Of a stretch of DNA of 64,000 nucleotides, positions 19,827 through 29,250 are shown in pieces. The stretch comes from Arthrobacter sp. MYb23 (GTDB lineage: Bacteria > Actinomycetota > Actinomycetes > Actinomycetales > Micrococcaceae), in assembly GCF_002979775.1 (NCBI RefSeq), contig NZ_PCPR01000002.1:310001-374000 (forward strand). The letters are read 5' to 3'. The first letter of the stretch is position 1; each line of letters opens with the position of its first letter. Made by a program: the position numbers and the translations under genes. Below the pieces are notes generated by a model. That model did no database searches, had not been told where the DNA came from, and was given only the letters and a program-made list of their open reading frames with translations.

Positions 19827-21296
19827 CTAGGCCCTTGCGAGGTTGAGGACGATCTCGACGGCGGTTCCGCCTCCTTCACGTGGGATCCACTGAATAGACC
19901 CACCCAGCTCACTCGTCACGAGTGTACGTACAATCTGCAGGCCCAGCCCCTCGGTGTACTGGCCGTCCGGTAGACCAACACCGTCGTCTGCAATTGTCAC
20001 AGTGAGGAATTCGTCGTCGCCATCGCCCTCCGCCCGGTCGGCCAGCAGCCACACCGTTCCTGTGCGTCCCTCAAGTCCGTGCTCAACAGCATTGGTCACC
20101 AGTTCGTTGATGACCAAAGCCAATGGAGTGGCAAAATCGCTGGGCAATTCTCCGAACATGCCTGAACGTTCCGTCCGGACTTGTTGGGACGGGGAGGCTA
20201 CTTCCGCAGACAACCGGAATTGACGCCCGATCAGTTCGTCGAAGTCGACGCTCTGAGTCAGCCCTTGCGAGAGTGTCTCATGGACCAGCGCGATGGTGGC
20301 CACGCGCCGCATCGCTTGCTCCAGTCCCTGTTTGGCCTCGTCACTGACCATTCGCCGCGATTGCATTCGCAGAAGAGCCGCCACCGTCTGAAGGTTGTTC
20401 TTGACCCGGTGATGGATTTCCCGAATCGTGGCGTCCTTGGTTACGAGCTCCATTTCCCTGCGACGTAATTCCGAAACATCGCGGCAAAGGACGAGGGCTC
20501 CGAAACGGTGCTGCTCGTCGCGCAAAGGGATGGCCCGAAGTGAAAGGCTGACCCCCCTGGACTCGATCTCGCTGCGCCAAGGCATGCGTCCTGTCACCAC
20601 CAGGGGCAGCGTCTCATCCACCATCCGCCGGTCCTTCAAGAGGCCTGCTGTCACCTCCGCCAACGAACGACCTTCCAGGGACTCCACTTCGCCAAGTCGA
20701 CGGAAGGCGGAGACACCATTGGGGCTGGCATATTGCACGATGCCGTCGGCGTCGAGTCTGATGAGCCCGTCGCCGACTCGCGGCGCTCCTCGACGGGAGC
20801 CCGTTGGGGAGGCGAAATCGGGCCACAGACCCAACGTTCCCATCCGCAGGAGGTCATAGGCGCACTGGCGATACGTGAGTTCCAGCCTCGATGGCATGCG
20901 CGAGCTGGACAAGTCCATATGCGACGTCACAACCGCCAGGGTCCTGCCGTTGCGAACCATCGGCACAGCCTCTACCCGGAGCGCCATCTCGCTGCTCCAG
21001 CTCGTTTCACTGGAGCGCTCGATGGATCGGCTGTTCCACGCCTTATCTACCAGAGGGCGCAAATCCGAGCGGATACCCTCGCCCACGAAGTCCGCGTGGA
21101 ACACCGTATGCGATGTCGACGGACGGACGTGGGCGAGGGCAATGTAACCGAATTCCGGATGCGGAAACCACAGAGCAAGGTCCGCGAAAGCCAAGTCAGC
21201 GACCATTTGCCAGTCACCGACGAGGAGGTGCAGCCATTCGGCATCTCCAGGCCCGAAATCAGCGTGTTCCCTGATGGGGTCTGTAAAGATTGCCAC
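19827..21296 (-). CDS. pdtaS: Sensor histidine kinase PdtaS-like (GAF-PAS-HisKA_2-HATPase)
   Basis: A 489-aa cytosolic kinase with no membrane helix. Residues about 20-150 fit a GAF-like domain and about 175-285 a PAS domain (DADGIVQYASPNGVSAFRRLG). The phosphoacceptor box of HisKA_2 type is IREIHHRVKNNLQT. The ATPase has LVINELVTNAVEHGL, ADDGVGLPDG and GLGLQIV. In Mycobacterium this kinase phosphorylates the ANTAR antiterminator PdtaR, encoded elsewhere; no pdtaR is in this window. The GTG start has GGAGG 4 nt upstream. It is convergent with whiB1. Confidence 0.93.
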   Translation of the reverse strand: MAIFTDPIREHADFGPGDAEWLHLLVGDWQMVADLAFADLALWFPHPEFGYIALAHVRPSTSHTVFHADFVGEGIRSDLRPLVDKAWNSRSIERSSETSWSSEMALRVEAVPMVRNGRTLAVVTSHMDLSSSRMPSRLELTYRQCAYDLLRMGTLGLWPDFASPTGSRRGAPRVGDGLIRLDADGIVQYASPNGVSAFRRLGEVESLEGRSLAEVTAGLLKDRRMVDETLPLVVTGRMPWRSEIESRGVSLSLRAIPLRDEQHRFGALVLCRDVSELRRREMELVTKDATIREIHHRVKNNLQTVAALLRMQSRRMVSDEAKQGLEQAMRRVATIALVHETLSQGLTQSVDFDELIGRQFRLSAEVASPSQQVRTERSGMFGELPSDFATPLALVINELVTNAVEHGLEGRTGTVWLLADRAEGDGDDEFLTVTIADDGVGLPDGQYTEGLGLQIVRTLVTSELGGSIQWIPREGGGTAVEIVLNLARA

Positions 21297-21327
21297 TACA
21301 CCTCCATTTGCGACGCCGGGACTGACC

Positions 21328-24300
21328 CTAGCGTCGAACGATTGACCTCAAGAGCCTTAATGCTACCGACAGTGAAGCCATGTCGTCGGCTTCCAGCGCG
21401 TTGACCTCGTCGAACATGGTCTTAGCGCGCCCCAGCTGCTCGGCATTTTGCCCTTCCCAGGCTTTGAGGCGATCCTCAGCTACGGTGCCGGACTCTGTCG
21501 ATTCAAGGACCGACGTCGTCATATCCGCCACTGTGGAGTACAAGTCATCCCGAAGGGCTGCTCGTGCCAAAGCCTGCCAGCGGTCATCGCGGGGCAGGGA
21601 ACTGATGCGTTCCAGGAGCGAATCCACGTGGAAACGGTTGAACACCGTGTAATAAACGTGTGCGACGTCCTCCACGCCTTCGCTTCCGGTCTGGGCAATG
21701 CGCGCGATATCCAACAGTGCGTAGCTCTCGAACAGCTCCGCCCATCTGTGCGCAAGGTGGTCCGGCAGTTCCCATCCACGGGCTTTGTCCAACCAGCCTG
21801 AGATGCGTACTTTGTCCTCACCCCGCAGGTAGTCCAGAAGCTTGGCCCTTAGCGGGGCCAACATGGGCTTGAAGGATTCCACTACTTCGGAAATAGGCTG
21901 CGAAGCCATCCCCTGCCCCAGCACCCAACGCACTGCCCGGTCAAGCAAGCGCCGGATGTCCAGATGGACTTCACTCCAGTGTTCAGTCGGGAATGATGCC
22001 GGAAGTGCGTTCAGCTCAGCCACCATCGGATCGAGATCGTAGATTTCACGCAGCGCAACGAAGGCCTTGGCGACAGCTACCTCATTGGCCGACGTTTCTT
22101 CGATGGCCCGGAAGGCGAAAGTAATGCCGCCCAGGTTGATGATGTCGTTGGCAACCACTGTGGCAATAATCTCGCGCCGCAGCGGGTGAGTGTCCAGCTC
22201 AGCATCAAACTTCTCCCGCAGTTGCTTTGGGAAGTAGTCACGGATGGTGTCCGCAAACCAGGGATCATCGGCGAGGTTGCTGTCCCGCAGAGCTGCAGCG
22301 AGCTCGATCTTTGCGTAGGCGGCCAGGACCGCCAGTTCGGGCGAGGTGAGTCCCTGCCCCTGCTCCAGCCTTGACCGGAGAGTCTCCGTGGTGGGAAGAG
22401 CCTCGAGCTCACGCTTGAGGTCGGCGGACTTCTCCAGCCAATCCATCAGCCGCTCGTAGCTTGGGCTCCAGTCCGCGACCCGCGTGCGGTCGTTAAGAAG
22501 CAGAATGTTCTGGTCGATGTTGTCCTGCAGGACAAGCCGTCCCACCTCATCGGTCATATCGGCCAGGAAGCCGGCCCTTTCCGCGGAGTCAAGCTTGCCT
22601 GCCGCTACCATCCGGTCAACAAAGATCTTGATGTTGACCTCATGGTCGGAGCAGTCCACACCGGCGGAGTTATCGATGGCATCTGTATTCAGGATGACAC
22701 CTTGCAACGCGGCTTCGATGCGGCCCCGTTGCGTCAGGCCCAGGTTTCCGCCTTCGCCCACCACTTTGACCCGCAGGTCACGGCCATCCACGCGGATAGC
22801 GTCATTGGCTTTGTCACCAACGGCAGCATGAGTCTCCGTACTGGCCTTGACGTACGTACCAATACCGCCGTTGTAGAGAAGGTCAGCCGGCGCCAGCAGA
22901 ATCGCACGGAGAAGTTCCGGCGGACTCAGCTGCGTTGTTCCGTCAGGCAGTCCCAAAGCCTTGCGTACCTGCTCCGAAACCGGGATGGTCTTAGCCTGAC
23001 GCGGGTAAACGCCACCGCCTTCGCTAATAAGGGTACGGTCGTAGTCGTCCCAGGAAGACCGGGGCAGTTCAAAGAGTCTTTGCCGCTCGTCAAACGATGC
23101 GGCGGCTTCGGGTGAGGGATCAAGGAAAATGTGACGGTGATCAAACGCTGCCAGCAGCCGGATGTGGCGGGATAGCAGCATGCCATTGCCGAACACGTCA
23201 CCGGACATATCACCAACGCCAACTACCGTGAATTCCTCGGTCTGGGTATCGAGGTCAAGCTCACTGAAATGCCTCTTGACTGATTCCCAGGCGCCGCGTG
23301 CAGTGATGCCCATGGCCTTGTGGTCGTAACCCACCGATCCGCCCGAGGCAAACGCGTCACCGAGCCAGAAGCCATAGTCGGCGGCCAGGCCGTTGGCGGT
23401 GTCGGAGAACGTAGCCGTACCTTTATCGGCTGCCACCACCAGGTATGAGTCGTCACCGTCATGCCGGACAACGTCCGACGGAGGCACGAGCTGTTCGCCG
23501 TCTGCTGAAGTAACAAGATTGTCTGTGATGTCCAGCAGGCCGCGAATGAAAGTCTTATAGCTTTCGATTCCTTCAGCCATCCAAGCGGCCCGGTCCGCGG
23601 CCGGGTTGGGAAGCTTCTTGGCGAAGAATCCTCCCTTTGCACCAGTTGGGACGATGACCGCATTCTTGACGGTCTGCGCCTTGACGAGGCCCAGAATCTC
23701 GGTACGGAAATCCTCCCGACGGTCGGACCAGCGCAGGCCACCGCGGGCTACCTTTCCGAACCGCAAATGCACGCCTTCAACTCTCGGGGAGTAAACCCAG
23801 ATCTCGTACATTGGACGTGGGAAAGGAAGGCCATCAATCGATGTGGGGTCCAGCTTGAAGCTGAGGTATTCCTTGTTCTGGTAGTAATTGGTTCGCAGAG
23901 TGGACTCAATGAGGTTCACGAAGGTGCGCAGGACACGATCAGCATCCAACGTGGCCACCTGCTCAATCGACTCCGCGAGAGCTACCCGCGCTGATGCTTG
24001 GCGTTCGGGGCGCTGATCTTCAGCAACAGTGGGATCGAAACGCGCGGAGAAGAGCTCGTTGAGCCCCCGCGCCACATCCGGGTTGCCCAGGAGCGTGTCG
24101 GCGATGAATCCGAAGGAGTTGGTGTTGCCCATCTGCCGCATGTACTTGGCGTAGGCGCGGAGCACCACCACTTGACGCCAGTGGATTCCTTCTCGGAGCA
24201 CCAAACGGTCAAAGTTGTCCGACTCGACAGCGCCCGTGATGGCGGCGCCGAAGGAATCGCTCAGAAGGTCGCCTGTGGCCAAGGGGTCGACGCCCGCAGG

Positions 24301-26184
24301 GTACTTGAGTCCGAGATCGTACAGGAAGAAGTCGCGATGATCTGAAGTCTCGATCTCAAAGGGCCGCTCATCCAAGACCTCAAGGCCAAGATTATGGAAG
24401 TAAGGAAGGATCTGGCTGAGGCTCTTGGGCTCCATCAAGTAGAGCTTGACCCGGGCGTCCTCTTCCAAAGCCTCTCCGGCACCGTCGGGAAGATACACAT
24501 GGACGCCGGGCTTGGTTTGCTTGGTGACCCGTCCTGCCCGCTCTGCCTCCGCCCCGTATTTCTCGAAGCGTTCAATATCTTCAAGAGCGTCTTCCACTTC
24601 GTAGTCGACGCGGTACCCGGCAGGGAATGCCTCGGCCCACAGCGCAGAGAGAACGTCAGCGTCTGCGGAAGACCGATGCTCGCGGAGAACTTCTGAGATC
24701 CCTTCGCTCCAGGACCGGGACGCACGCATCAGCCGTTGTTCCAGCTCTTGTACGTCGACTTCAGCCAGTTCAGCAGTGCGGGGCAACCTGATCCTGAAGA
24801 AAACACGAGCCAGTGCAGACTCAGTGATCCGGGCCTCGTAGTCGATGGTCTCGGCGTGGAACGTTTCGCGAAGTTCCTGCTCTATGCGGAGGCGAACACT
24901 GGTGGTGTACCGATCACGGGGCAGGTAGACCACCGCGGACATGAACCGGCCGTAGATGTCCGGGCGCAGGAACAGCTTGGTCCGCCTGCGCTCTTGGAGT
25001 CGCTGGATCCCGGTGGCTGTAGCCGCAAGATCCGGGATCTCGATCTGGAAGAGTTCGTCGCGGGGATACGTTTCAAGGATTCCCAAAAGATCCTTGCCCG
25101 AGTGGGAGTCAATGGGGAAGCCGGCGTTACGAAGGACAGCGTCCACCTTGTCACGCACGATCGGGATGCTGCGCACTGAGCCGGTGTAAGCACTTGTGGC
25201 GAACAAGCCGATGAAGCGGCGTTCCCCGTTAACGTTGCCCAACGCATCAAAGCTCTTAACGCCGATGTAATCGAGGTAGGCGGGCCGGTGCACGGTTGAC
25301 CGCGAATTTGCCTTGGTAATTACCAAGGCACGCTTCTCCCTTGCGCGCTTTCGGCCCGCATCCGTGAGGTGCTGAACTTGACGGGTGGTGTCACCCGCAC
25401 GCAGTAGGCCCAGCCCACTGTCTTCACGGAGCTGAAGAACATCCTCGCCATCCTCATCTACGAGGTCGTATTCGCGGTAACCGAGGAAAGTAAAGTTTCC
25501 GTTGTCCAGCCAACGCAAAAGGTCCTGTGCTTGCCTGAGCTCGGCCACTTGCTCAGGGTGTGTGACACCGCCCAAGGCCTCGGCCAGCTCAAGCGCCTTG
25601 CTGCGCATCTTTGGCCAGTCCTCCACCGCCGCCCTGACATCGCCCAGGACGCGTTGGAGCCCTGCGATCAGTTCTTCCCGTGCATCATCACTCACGCGGT
25701 CAATTTCGACCGCAATCCATGACTCCATGTGGGAGGTGTTATCGCCATCGCCCAGGAGATGGGCGACGCTTGGCAATGCTGCGGTATCGCCACTGGAAAT
25801 GCCCACATTGGAGGGGACCCGGGAAATACGGCTAAGCTCGCCGGATTCCCGATCACGGTTGACCACGAACAAGGGGTGCATGACCAGCCGGATGGCACAG
25901 TTCTGGCGAACTAGTTCTGCATTCACGGAGTCGACGAGGAACGGCATGTCGTCGGTGACGATGTAGACGACGCTCCGCTCCGGTTCGCCGGCGATTTGGA
26001 CGACGGCGTTTCCGGGTCGACGGGACTGGGCGACATCCCTGTGCTTAGTTGCCCGCGCAATCAAGAGTTCAGGCGAATACGCTCGTGAATCCTCCTCTGC
26101 GAGGTGTTCATAGTAGTCACCGAAGAACCCTTCACGGACTACTGCTGCATCGGACCGATCCTCCACGCTGGATCCTGACGACAT
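21328..26184 (-). CDS. gdh: NAD-specific glutamate dehydrogenase, large (180-kDa class) type
   Basis: A 1618-aa enzyme of the L-180 class that deaminates glutamate to 2-oxoglutarate with NAD. The N-terminal 700 residues hold regulatory ACT-like and helical segments. The catalytic core has RWSDRREDFRTEILGL, KAQTVKNAVIVPTGAKGG with the substrate lysines, GVGDMSGDVFGNGML in the Rossmann part and EGGNLGLTQRGR. I chose the ATG at 26184 because GGAGG lies about 9 nt upstream; a TTG two codons earlier would leave only 3 nt. It lies 56 nt downstream of the CpaE-like gene on the same strand but seems unrelated to it. Confidence 0.95.
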   Translation of the reverse strand: MSSGSSVEDRSDAAVVREGFFGDYYEHLAEEDSRAYSPELLIARATKHRDVAQSRRPGNAVVQIAGEPERSVVYIVTDDMPFLVDSVNAELVRQNCAIRLVMHPLFVVNRDRESGELSRISRVPSNVGISSGDTAALPSVAHLLGDGDNTSHMESWIAVEIDRVSDDAREELIAGLQRVLGDVRAAVEDWPKMRSKALELAEALGGVTHPEQVAELRQAQDLLRWLDNGNFTFLGYREYDLVDEDGEDVLQLREDSGLGLLRAGDTTRQVQHLTDAGRKRAREKRALVITKANSRSTVHRPAYLDYIGVKSFDALGNVNGERRFIGLFATSAYTGSVRSIPIVRDKVDAVLRNAGFPIDSHSGKDLLGILETYPRDELFQIEIPDLAATATGIQRLQERRRTKLFLRPDIYGRFMSAVVYLPRDRYTTSVRLRIEQELRETFHAETIDYEARITESALARVFFRIRLPRTAELAEVDVQELEQRLMRASRSWSEGISEVLREHRSSADADVLSALWAEAFPAGYRVDYEVEDALEDIERFEKYGAEAERAGRVTKQTKPGVHVYLPDGAGEALEEDARVKLYLMEPKSLSQILPYFHNLGLEVLDERPFEIETSDHRDFFLYDLGLKYPAGVDPLATGDLLSDSFGAAITGAVESDNFDRLVLREGIHWRQVVVLRAYAKYMRQMGNTNSFGFIADTLLGNPDVARGLNELFSARFDPTVAEDQRPERQASARVALAESIEQVATLDADRVLRTFVNLIESTLRTNYYQNKEYLSFKLDPTSIDGLPFPRPMYEIWVYSPRVEGVHLRFGKVARGGLRWSDRREDFRTEILGLVKAQTVKNAVIVPTGAKGGFFAKKLPNPAADRAAWMAEGIESYKTFIRGLLDITDNLVTSADGEQLVPPSDVVRHDGDDSYLVVAADKGTATFSDTANGLAADYGFWLGDAFASGGSVGYDHKAMGITARGAWESVKRHFSELDLDTQTEEFTVVGVGDMSGDVFGNGMLLSRHIRLLAAFDHRHIFLDPSPEAAASFDERQRLFELPRSSWDDYDRTLISEGGGVYPRQAKTIPVSEQVRKALGLPDGTTQLSPPELLRAILLAPADLLYNGGIGTYVKASTETHAAVGDKANDAIRVDGRDLRVKVVGEGGNLGLTQRGRIEAALQGVILNTDAIDNSAGVDCSDHEVNIKIFVDRMVAAGKLDSAERAGFLADMTDEVGRLVLQDNIDQNILLLNDRTRVADWSPSYERLMDWLEKSADLKRELEALPTTETLRSRLEQGQGLTSPELAVLAAYAKIELAAALRDSNLADDPWFADTIRDYFPKQLREKFDAELDTHPLRREIIATVVANDIINLGGITFAFRAIEETSANEVAVAKAFVALREIYDLDPMVAELNALPASFPTEHWSEVHLDIRRLLDRAVRWVLGQGMASQPISEVVESFKPMLAPLRAKLLDYLRGEDKVRISGWLDKARGWELPDHLAHRWAELFESYALLDIARIAQTGSEGVEDVAHVYYTVFNRFHVDSLLERISSLPRDDRWQALARAALRDDLYSTVADMTTSVLESTESGTVAEDRLKAWEGQNAEQLGRAKTMFDEVNALEADDMASLSVALRLLRSIVRR

Positions 26185-26240
26185 CGACAAACGCCTCCAT
26201 CACAATTGATTGCTGCGACTCTGCAGCCCACATGGCGAGC

Positions 26241-27545
26241 CTAGCGCTTTAGCAGGTGCAAAGCTCTGATAGTTCGACCAAAGGAATGACGATTTTGCTG
26301 GACAGGTGCACAGACAAGGGCTGCTATGGCAGCGCGAAGGGCGGAGTCGGGAGCTATCTCCAGCAGAACCGAACCTGCTAGCAAAGCGGCATCACATGCC
26401 GCAGCGTCAGCCGGCAGGTAGGCATCCACACCCACGCCCGGGCCGTAACGGCCCCAGGCATCATCCAGTTGCTGCCTGGGAGAATGGCCCACTGCCGACC
26501 GCTTTACCTTATTCAGCACGACACGGGGAGCTACATCAGGAAGTGCAGCCTCGAGCTCCGCCAGCCCCCGCACCAGACGCGGCACGCCAATCGCGTCAGC
26601 GGCCCCTACTGCAAACACGACATCAGCCATTTCCAAGCTGCGCAGGGTGGCGGCATTCCGACGCGGAGCCAAGGTGTCGAAGCTCAACTCTTCATCTGAT
26701 TCCAGGCAGAAGCCTGCGTCCACCACAACGAGGTCTGCCAATTGCCGGGCCGCTTCCAGGACCATCGATACGGCCCCCGCCCTGAGTTCAATCCATCGAT
26801 CCGCCCTCGTAGTACCCGTGAGAACTCTAAGAACCCCACCGTTGGTGAAGACTGGAATCGCAACCTCCCTGAGGGCTTCAACATCAAGCAGGCCTTGGTC
26901 TGCCAGTCGGCAAGCCTGGGCAAGGCCCGCCGACTCATCCAAGAGACCCAGCATCGCCGAAACACTTGCGCCGTAAGTGTCTGCATCCACGAGAATGACC
27001 GATTTGCCTTCCGCAGCCAATTCCGCAGCAATGTTAACTGCAAGGACAGTCCTCCCGGGGGCGCCGATCGGCCCCCACACGGCGATGACCTGCCCCTCTC
27101 CCTTCGGCACCTCCTCATCTGCAGAGTCCGTCACAGGCATGAGCCGCAGGTCCGCCCCAGGATCTGAAAATCCGGTGTCCCGAGCGAAAGTAGTCCGGCT
27201 CCCGCGACCAACCGCCTCCGATATTTTGGCCGCCAAGTCAGTAGCCTCGATACCCGTCACAGCCGGCATGGCACCTATGGCTAAGAGCCGTTTAGCCTCC
27301 GCTGGATCATCCGTGAGGGCAATAATCGAGACACCCACCGCCCCGAGACGGTCAACCATTGTGGTGGTGAGTTCCTCGCAACCTTCCGAGATAACAGCGG
27401 CTACCGCGAGGCCGCTTTGGCAAGCAGCAATAAGTTCAGCCAGCTCCGAACAACGGCGAACCACGGTTACGGGGCCATGCAGGCGCTCCAACCCACCCAC
27501 CACGGCCTCCTGCGCCGAGCCTACGGTAACAACTGGAATGCTCAT
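26241..27545 (-). CDS. CpaE-like P-loop ATPase (ParA/MinD superfamily) with altered Walker A
   Basis: A 434-aa protein. The N-terminal 110 residues look like a receiver-type domain without a clear phospho-acceptor. The ATPase domain follows, with WGPIGAPGRTVLAVNIAAELA in place of the usual KGGxGKT loop: the conserved lysines are replaced and the last one is Arg. Later motifs (VILVDADTYGASVS, LVVVDAGF, RVVLNKVKRSAVG) fit the MinD/CpaE fold. The ATG at 27545 overlaps the stop of the SAF gene (ATGA), which fixes the start. CpaE proteins position Tad pili, but no pilus ATPase or pilin lies nearby. The function here is unknown. Confidence 0.75.
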   Translation of the reverse strand: MSIPVVTVGSAQEAVVGGLERLHGPVTVVRRCSELAELIAACQSGLAVAAVISEGCEELTTTMVDRLGAVGVSIIALTDDPAEAKRLLAIGAMPAVTGIEATDLAAKISEAVGRGSRTTFARDTGFSDPGADLRLMPVTDSADEEVPKGEGQVIAVWGPIGAPGRTVLAVNIAAELAAEGKSVILVDADTYGASVSAMLGLLDESAGLAQACRLADQGLLDVEALREVAIPVFTNGGVLRVLTGTTRADRWIELRAGAVSMVLEAARQLADLVVVDAGFCLESDEELSFDTLAPRRNAATLRSLEMADVVFAVGAADAIGVPRLVRGLAELEAALPDVAPRVVLNKVKRSAVGHSPRQQLDDAWGRYGPGVGVDAYLPADAAACDAALLAGSVLLEIAPDSALRAAIAALVCAPVQQNRHSFGRTIRALHLLKR

Positions 27546-28186
27546 CGGACCACGCCTGCTGGGTTCCATACGACTGAGATCTTGGCCTTGTTCGCCTGGG
27601 CACCCAGCAGTTTTGGCATCTGTTCGTCCGTCACCAATACCATCACCACGGATGTTTTGGCGGAACCCAGGGTGGTATTTCCGGTAGTCATGCCGGCTAT
27701 TTCGGCGCTCGGCAGAAGCATTTGCGGTTCTTCAAAAGCGCTGCTGGAACCCGGCAGTGAGATCCATACGTCAACCCTGGCGCCTGGAACGGCCTGTGCG
27801 GGAAGTTCTTCCTCCATTGCAATAGCCACGGGTTTGCGATCCAACGCATCGGCGACCCCCAGGCTTTCCCGGGGGATCAACTGATTCTTTGCCACCCGCT
27901 GCAGTGCAACTCTGCTCTCAGTGAGCCCATTCTCCACGGTGACATAACCGGCCTCGACGTCATCCAGCCGGACCTTGACAATGGCAAGGTCCGCCTCCGT
28001 GACCACCTGGCCCACCGCGATGTCTTCCCGCGCTGCGAAGACCTGCGTTGTCCTGTCTGCAGTACCTACCAATGAAATGACGCCTGCGACAGACCCCAGA
28101 ACCAGCAGGAGGCCGATAAGAAGCCTGGGATCTTTCCATGACGGCTTCTTTAGCCGCGCGGCGGCGACACTGACACTTTTAACCAT
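27542..28186 (-). CDS. SAF-domain membrane protein (CpaB/RcpC-like)
   Basis: A 214-aa protein with a short basic N-terminus, one membrane helix at about 23-43 and an external SAF domain at about 50-115 (EDIAVGQVVTEADLAIVKV, RVALQRVAKNQLIPRESL). The rest resembles the RcpC/CpaB beta domain (PAQAVPGARVDVWISL). CpaB proteins belong to Tad/Flp pilus assembly. The gene starts after GGGGGAGCAGGAAA and overlaps the next gene by 4 nt. Only this pair of pilus-like genes is present here. Confidence 0.8.
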   Translation of the reverse strand: MVKSVSVAAARLKKPSWKDPRLLIGLLLVLGSVAGVISLVGTADRTTQVFAAREDIAVGQVVTEADLAIVKVRLDDVEAGYVTVENGLTESRVALQRVAKNQLIPRESLGVADALDRKPVAIAMEEELPAQAVPGARVDVWISLPGSSSAFEEPQMLLPSAEIAGMTTGNTTLGSAKTSVVMVLVTDEQMPKLLGAQANKAKISVVWNPAGVVR

Positions 28187-28295
28187 TTTCCTGCTCCCCC
28201 GCTAGGAGTTACGGCATGGTGGACGCACCTGCCCCCTCATTCTTACCGGCGCATTTTCGCTGAACCAAAGCCAACGGCCTCAATGAGGCCGAAAC

Positions 28296-28304
28296 TGTGG
28301 ATAA
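28296..28304 (-). promoter_or_regulatory. Perfect DnaA-box 9-mer TTATCCACA
   Basis: An exact match on the minus strand, 37 nt before the chosen start of the excisionase-like gene, in a 155-bp divergent region. Binding here would cover the promoter area. Chance occurrence is possible. Confidence 0.4.
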
Positions 28305-28341
28305 CTACACCAAACGGAAGCAACGGTGGCAAAATGAAGCC

Positions 28342-28563
28342 ATGCCCCGATTCCTGACTCTTGCGGACGTCGCAGAACAACTACAAATCAATTCGCCTCA
28401 GGCTTACGCCTTGGTTCGCAGTGGCGAACTGAAGGCCATCCAAGTTGGCGGCCGGGGACAGTGGCGCATCGAAGAAAAGATGCTGGAGCAATATATTGAG
28501 GACCGCTATGCAGAAGCGGGCCGCATGATCGAGGAGACCAAGGCCAAAACCAGCCGGCCTTAG
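28342..28563 (+). CDS. Small excisionase/MerR-like helix-turn-helix DNA-binding protein
   Basis: A 73-aa protein, MPRFLTLADVAEQLQINSPQ..., with a winged helix of the excisionase/MerR type: LADVAEQL for helix 1, the recognition turn and GELKAIQVGGRGQWRI for the wing. Residues after 50 form an acidic helix. A GTG at 28297 would add 15 residues but lies in a DnaA box and lacks an RBS, so I prefer the ATG at 28342. Proteins of this size in actinobacteria (the BldC group) bind phased direct repeats. No integrase or prophage gene is near, so it is probably a chromosomal regulator. Its stop codon overlaps that of the convergent gene. Confidence 0.8.
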   Translation: MPRFLTLADVAEQLQINSPQAYALVRSGELKAIQVGGRGQWRIEEKMLEQYIEDRYAEAGRMIEETKAKTSRP

Positions 28564-29147
28564 TCGCCGCCACTCCTGAAGTCCTGGTTACCCGCCGAGC
28601 AAAGCGCTGCCAGTGAACTGAAAGGGATGGTCATTACCGCCGCCACGTTGCTGGCCCGCCGCACCTCGCCATGGTGGACGACCGCAAGGTCAAAGTAGTC
28701 CCGACCAACCCGGTCTATGACTCCTTGCAGCTTGTATCCGTCGACTGACGCCACCTTCAGATGAACGACCAATTCAGAGCGATCCTTCGCAAGTGCCCTT
28801 AGTGCAGAGGCGATACCCAACGACTGCCGTATCCGCGACTCGGATTTCAGCGCTATCCTACCCAGCCCCCGGTAGGACACTACGGAGGCGTAAGGCACCA
28901 ACCACTGCCTCCCGCGCTCCGTCAGTACCAGCCACTCGCCTCCCACATGGCTCAGCCGCCCGCGAACGACACGTCCGTCAATCAGTCCCACTTTGATCTC
29001 CGATCCGAAGGCTCCACGGAGACGGTCGCCCAATTCGATGCCTGCAAGCTCAACCCTTGCCCGCTCCGTTATCTCAAATTCGGCCTCCAAGGCGCGCCCG
29101 GCCGAGAATTGTCCTTCCAAATCGCTGAAGAGAGAGTCCCATCTCAT
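28560..29147 (-). CDS. Conserved actinobacterial protein with two predicted Sm-like repeats
   Basis: A 195-aa protein of no assigned function. I see an internal duplication: residues about 51-95 (IKVGLIDGRVVRGRLSHVG, then EWLVL and WLVPYASVVSY) and about 128-178 (LKVASVDGYKLQGVIDRVG, then DYFDL and SNVAAVMTIPF). Both fit a bent five-strand Sm/Hfq-like beta barrel with a central DG...G...VG pattern. Residues 97-125 form a basic helix. No enzyme motif or membrane segment is present. The RBS is weak, so the start is uncertain. It ends on overlapping stop codons with the convergent excisionase-like gene and is divergent from the LysM gene. Confidence 0.65.
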   Translation of the reverse strand: MRWDSLFSDLEGQFSAGRALEAEFEITERARVELAGIELGDRLRGAFGSEIKVGLIDGRVVRGRLSHVGGEWLVLTERGRQWLVPYASVVSYRGLGRIALKSESRIRQSLGIASALRALAKDRSELVVHLKVASVDGYKLQGVIDRVGRDYFDLAVVHHGEVRRASNVAAVMTIPFSSLAALCSAGNQDFRSGGD

Positions 29148-29250
29148 GTGGTCAGACTAGGCTGCAAGAAGGATGCGCGGCCATTCCAGGAGGTACATCT
29201 GGGTTGCAGCTGGACAAGGCAAAGCAAATGCGTTCAGAATGGGTGAACTA

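Noticed and set aside
28342..28563. Excisionase-like protein as a sign of a prophage or integrated element
   Set aside because: No integrase, att-like repeats, phage genes or change in base composition are nearby.
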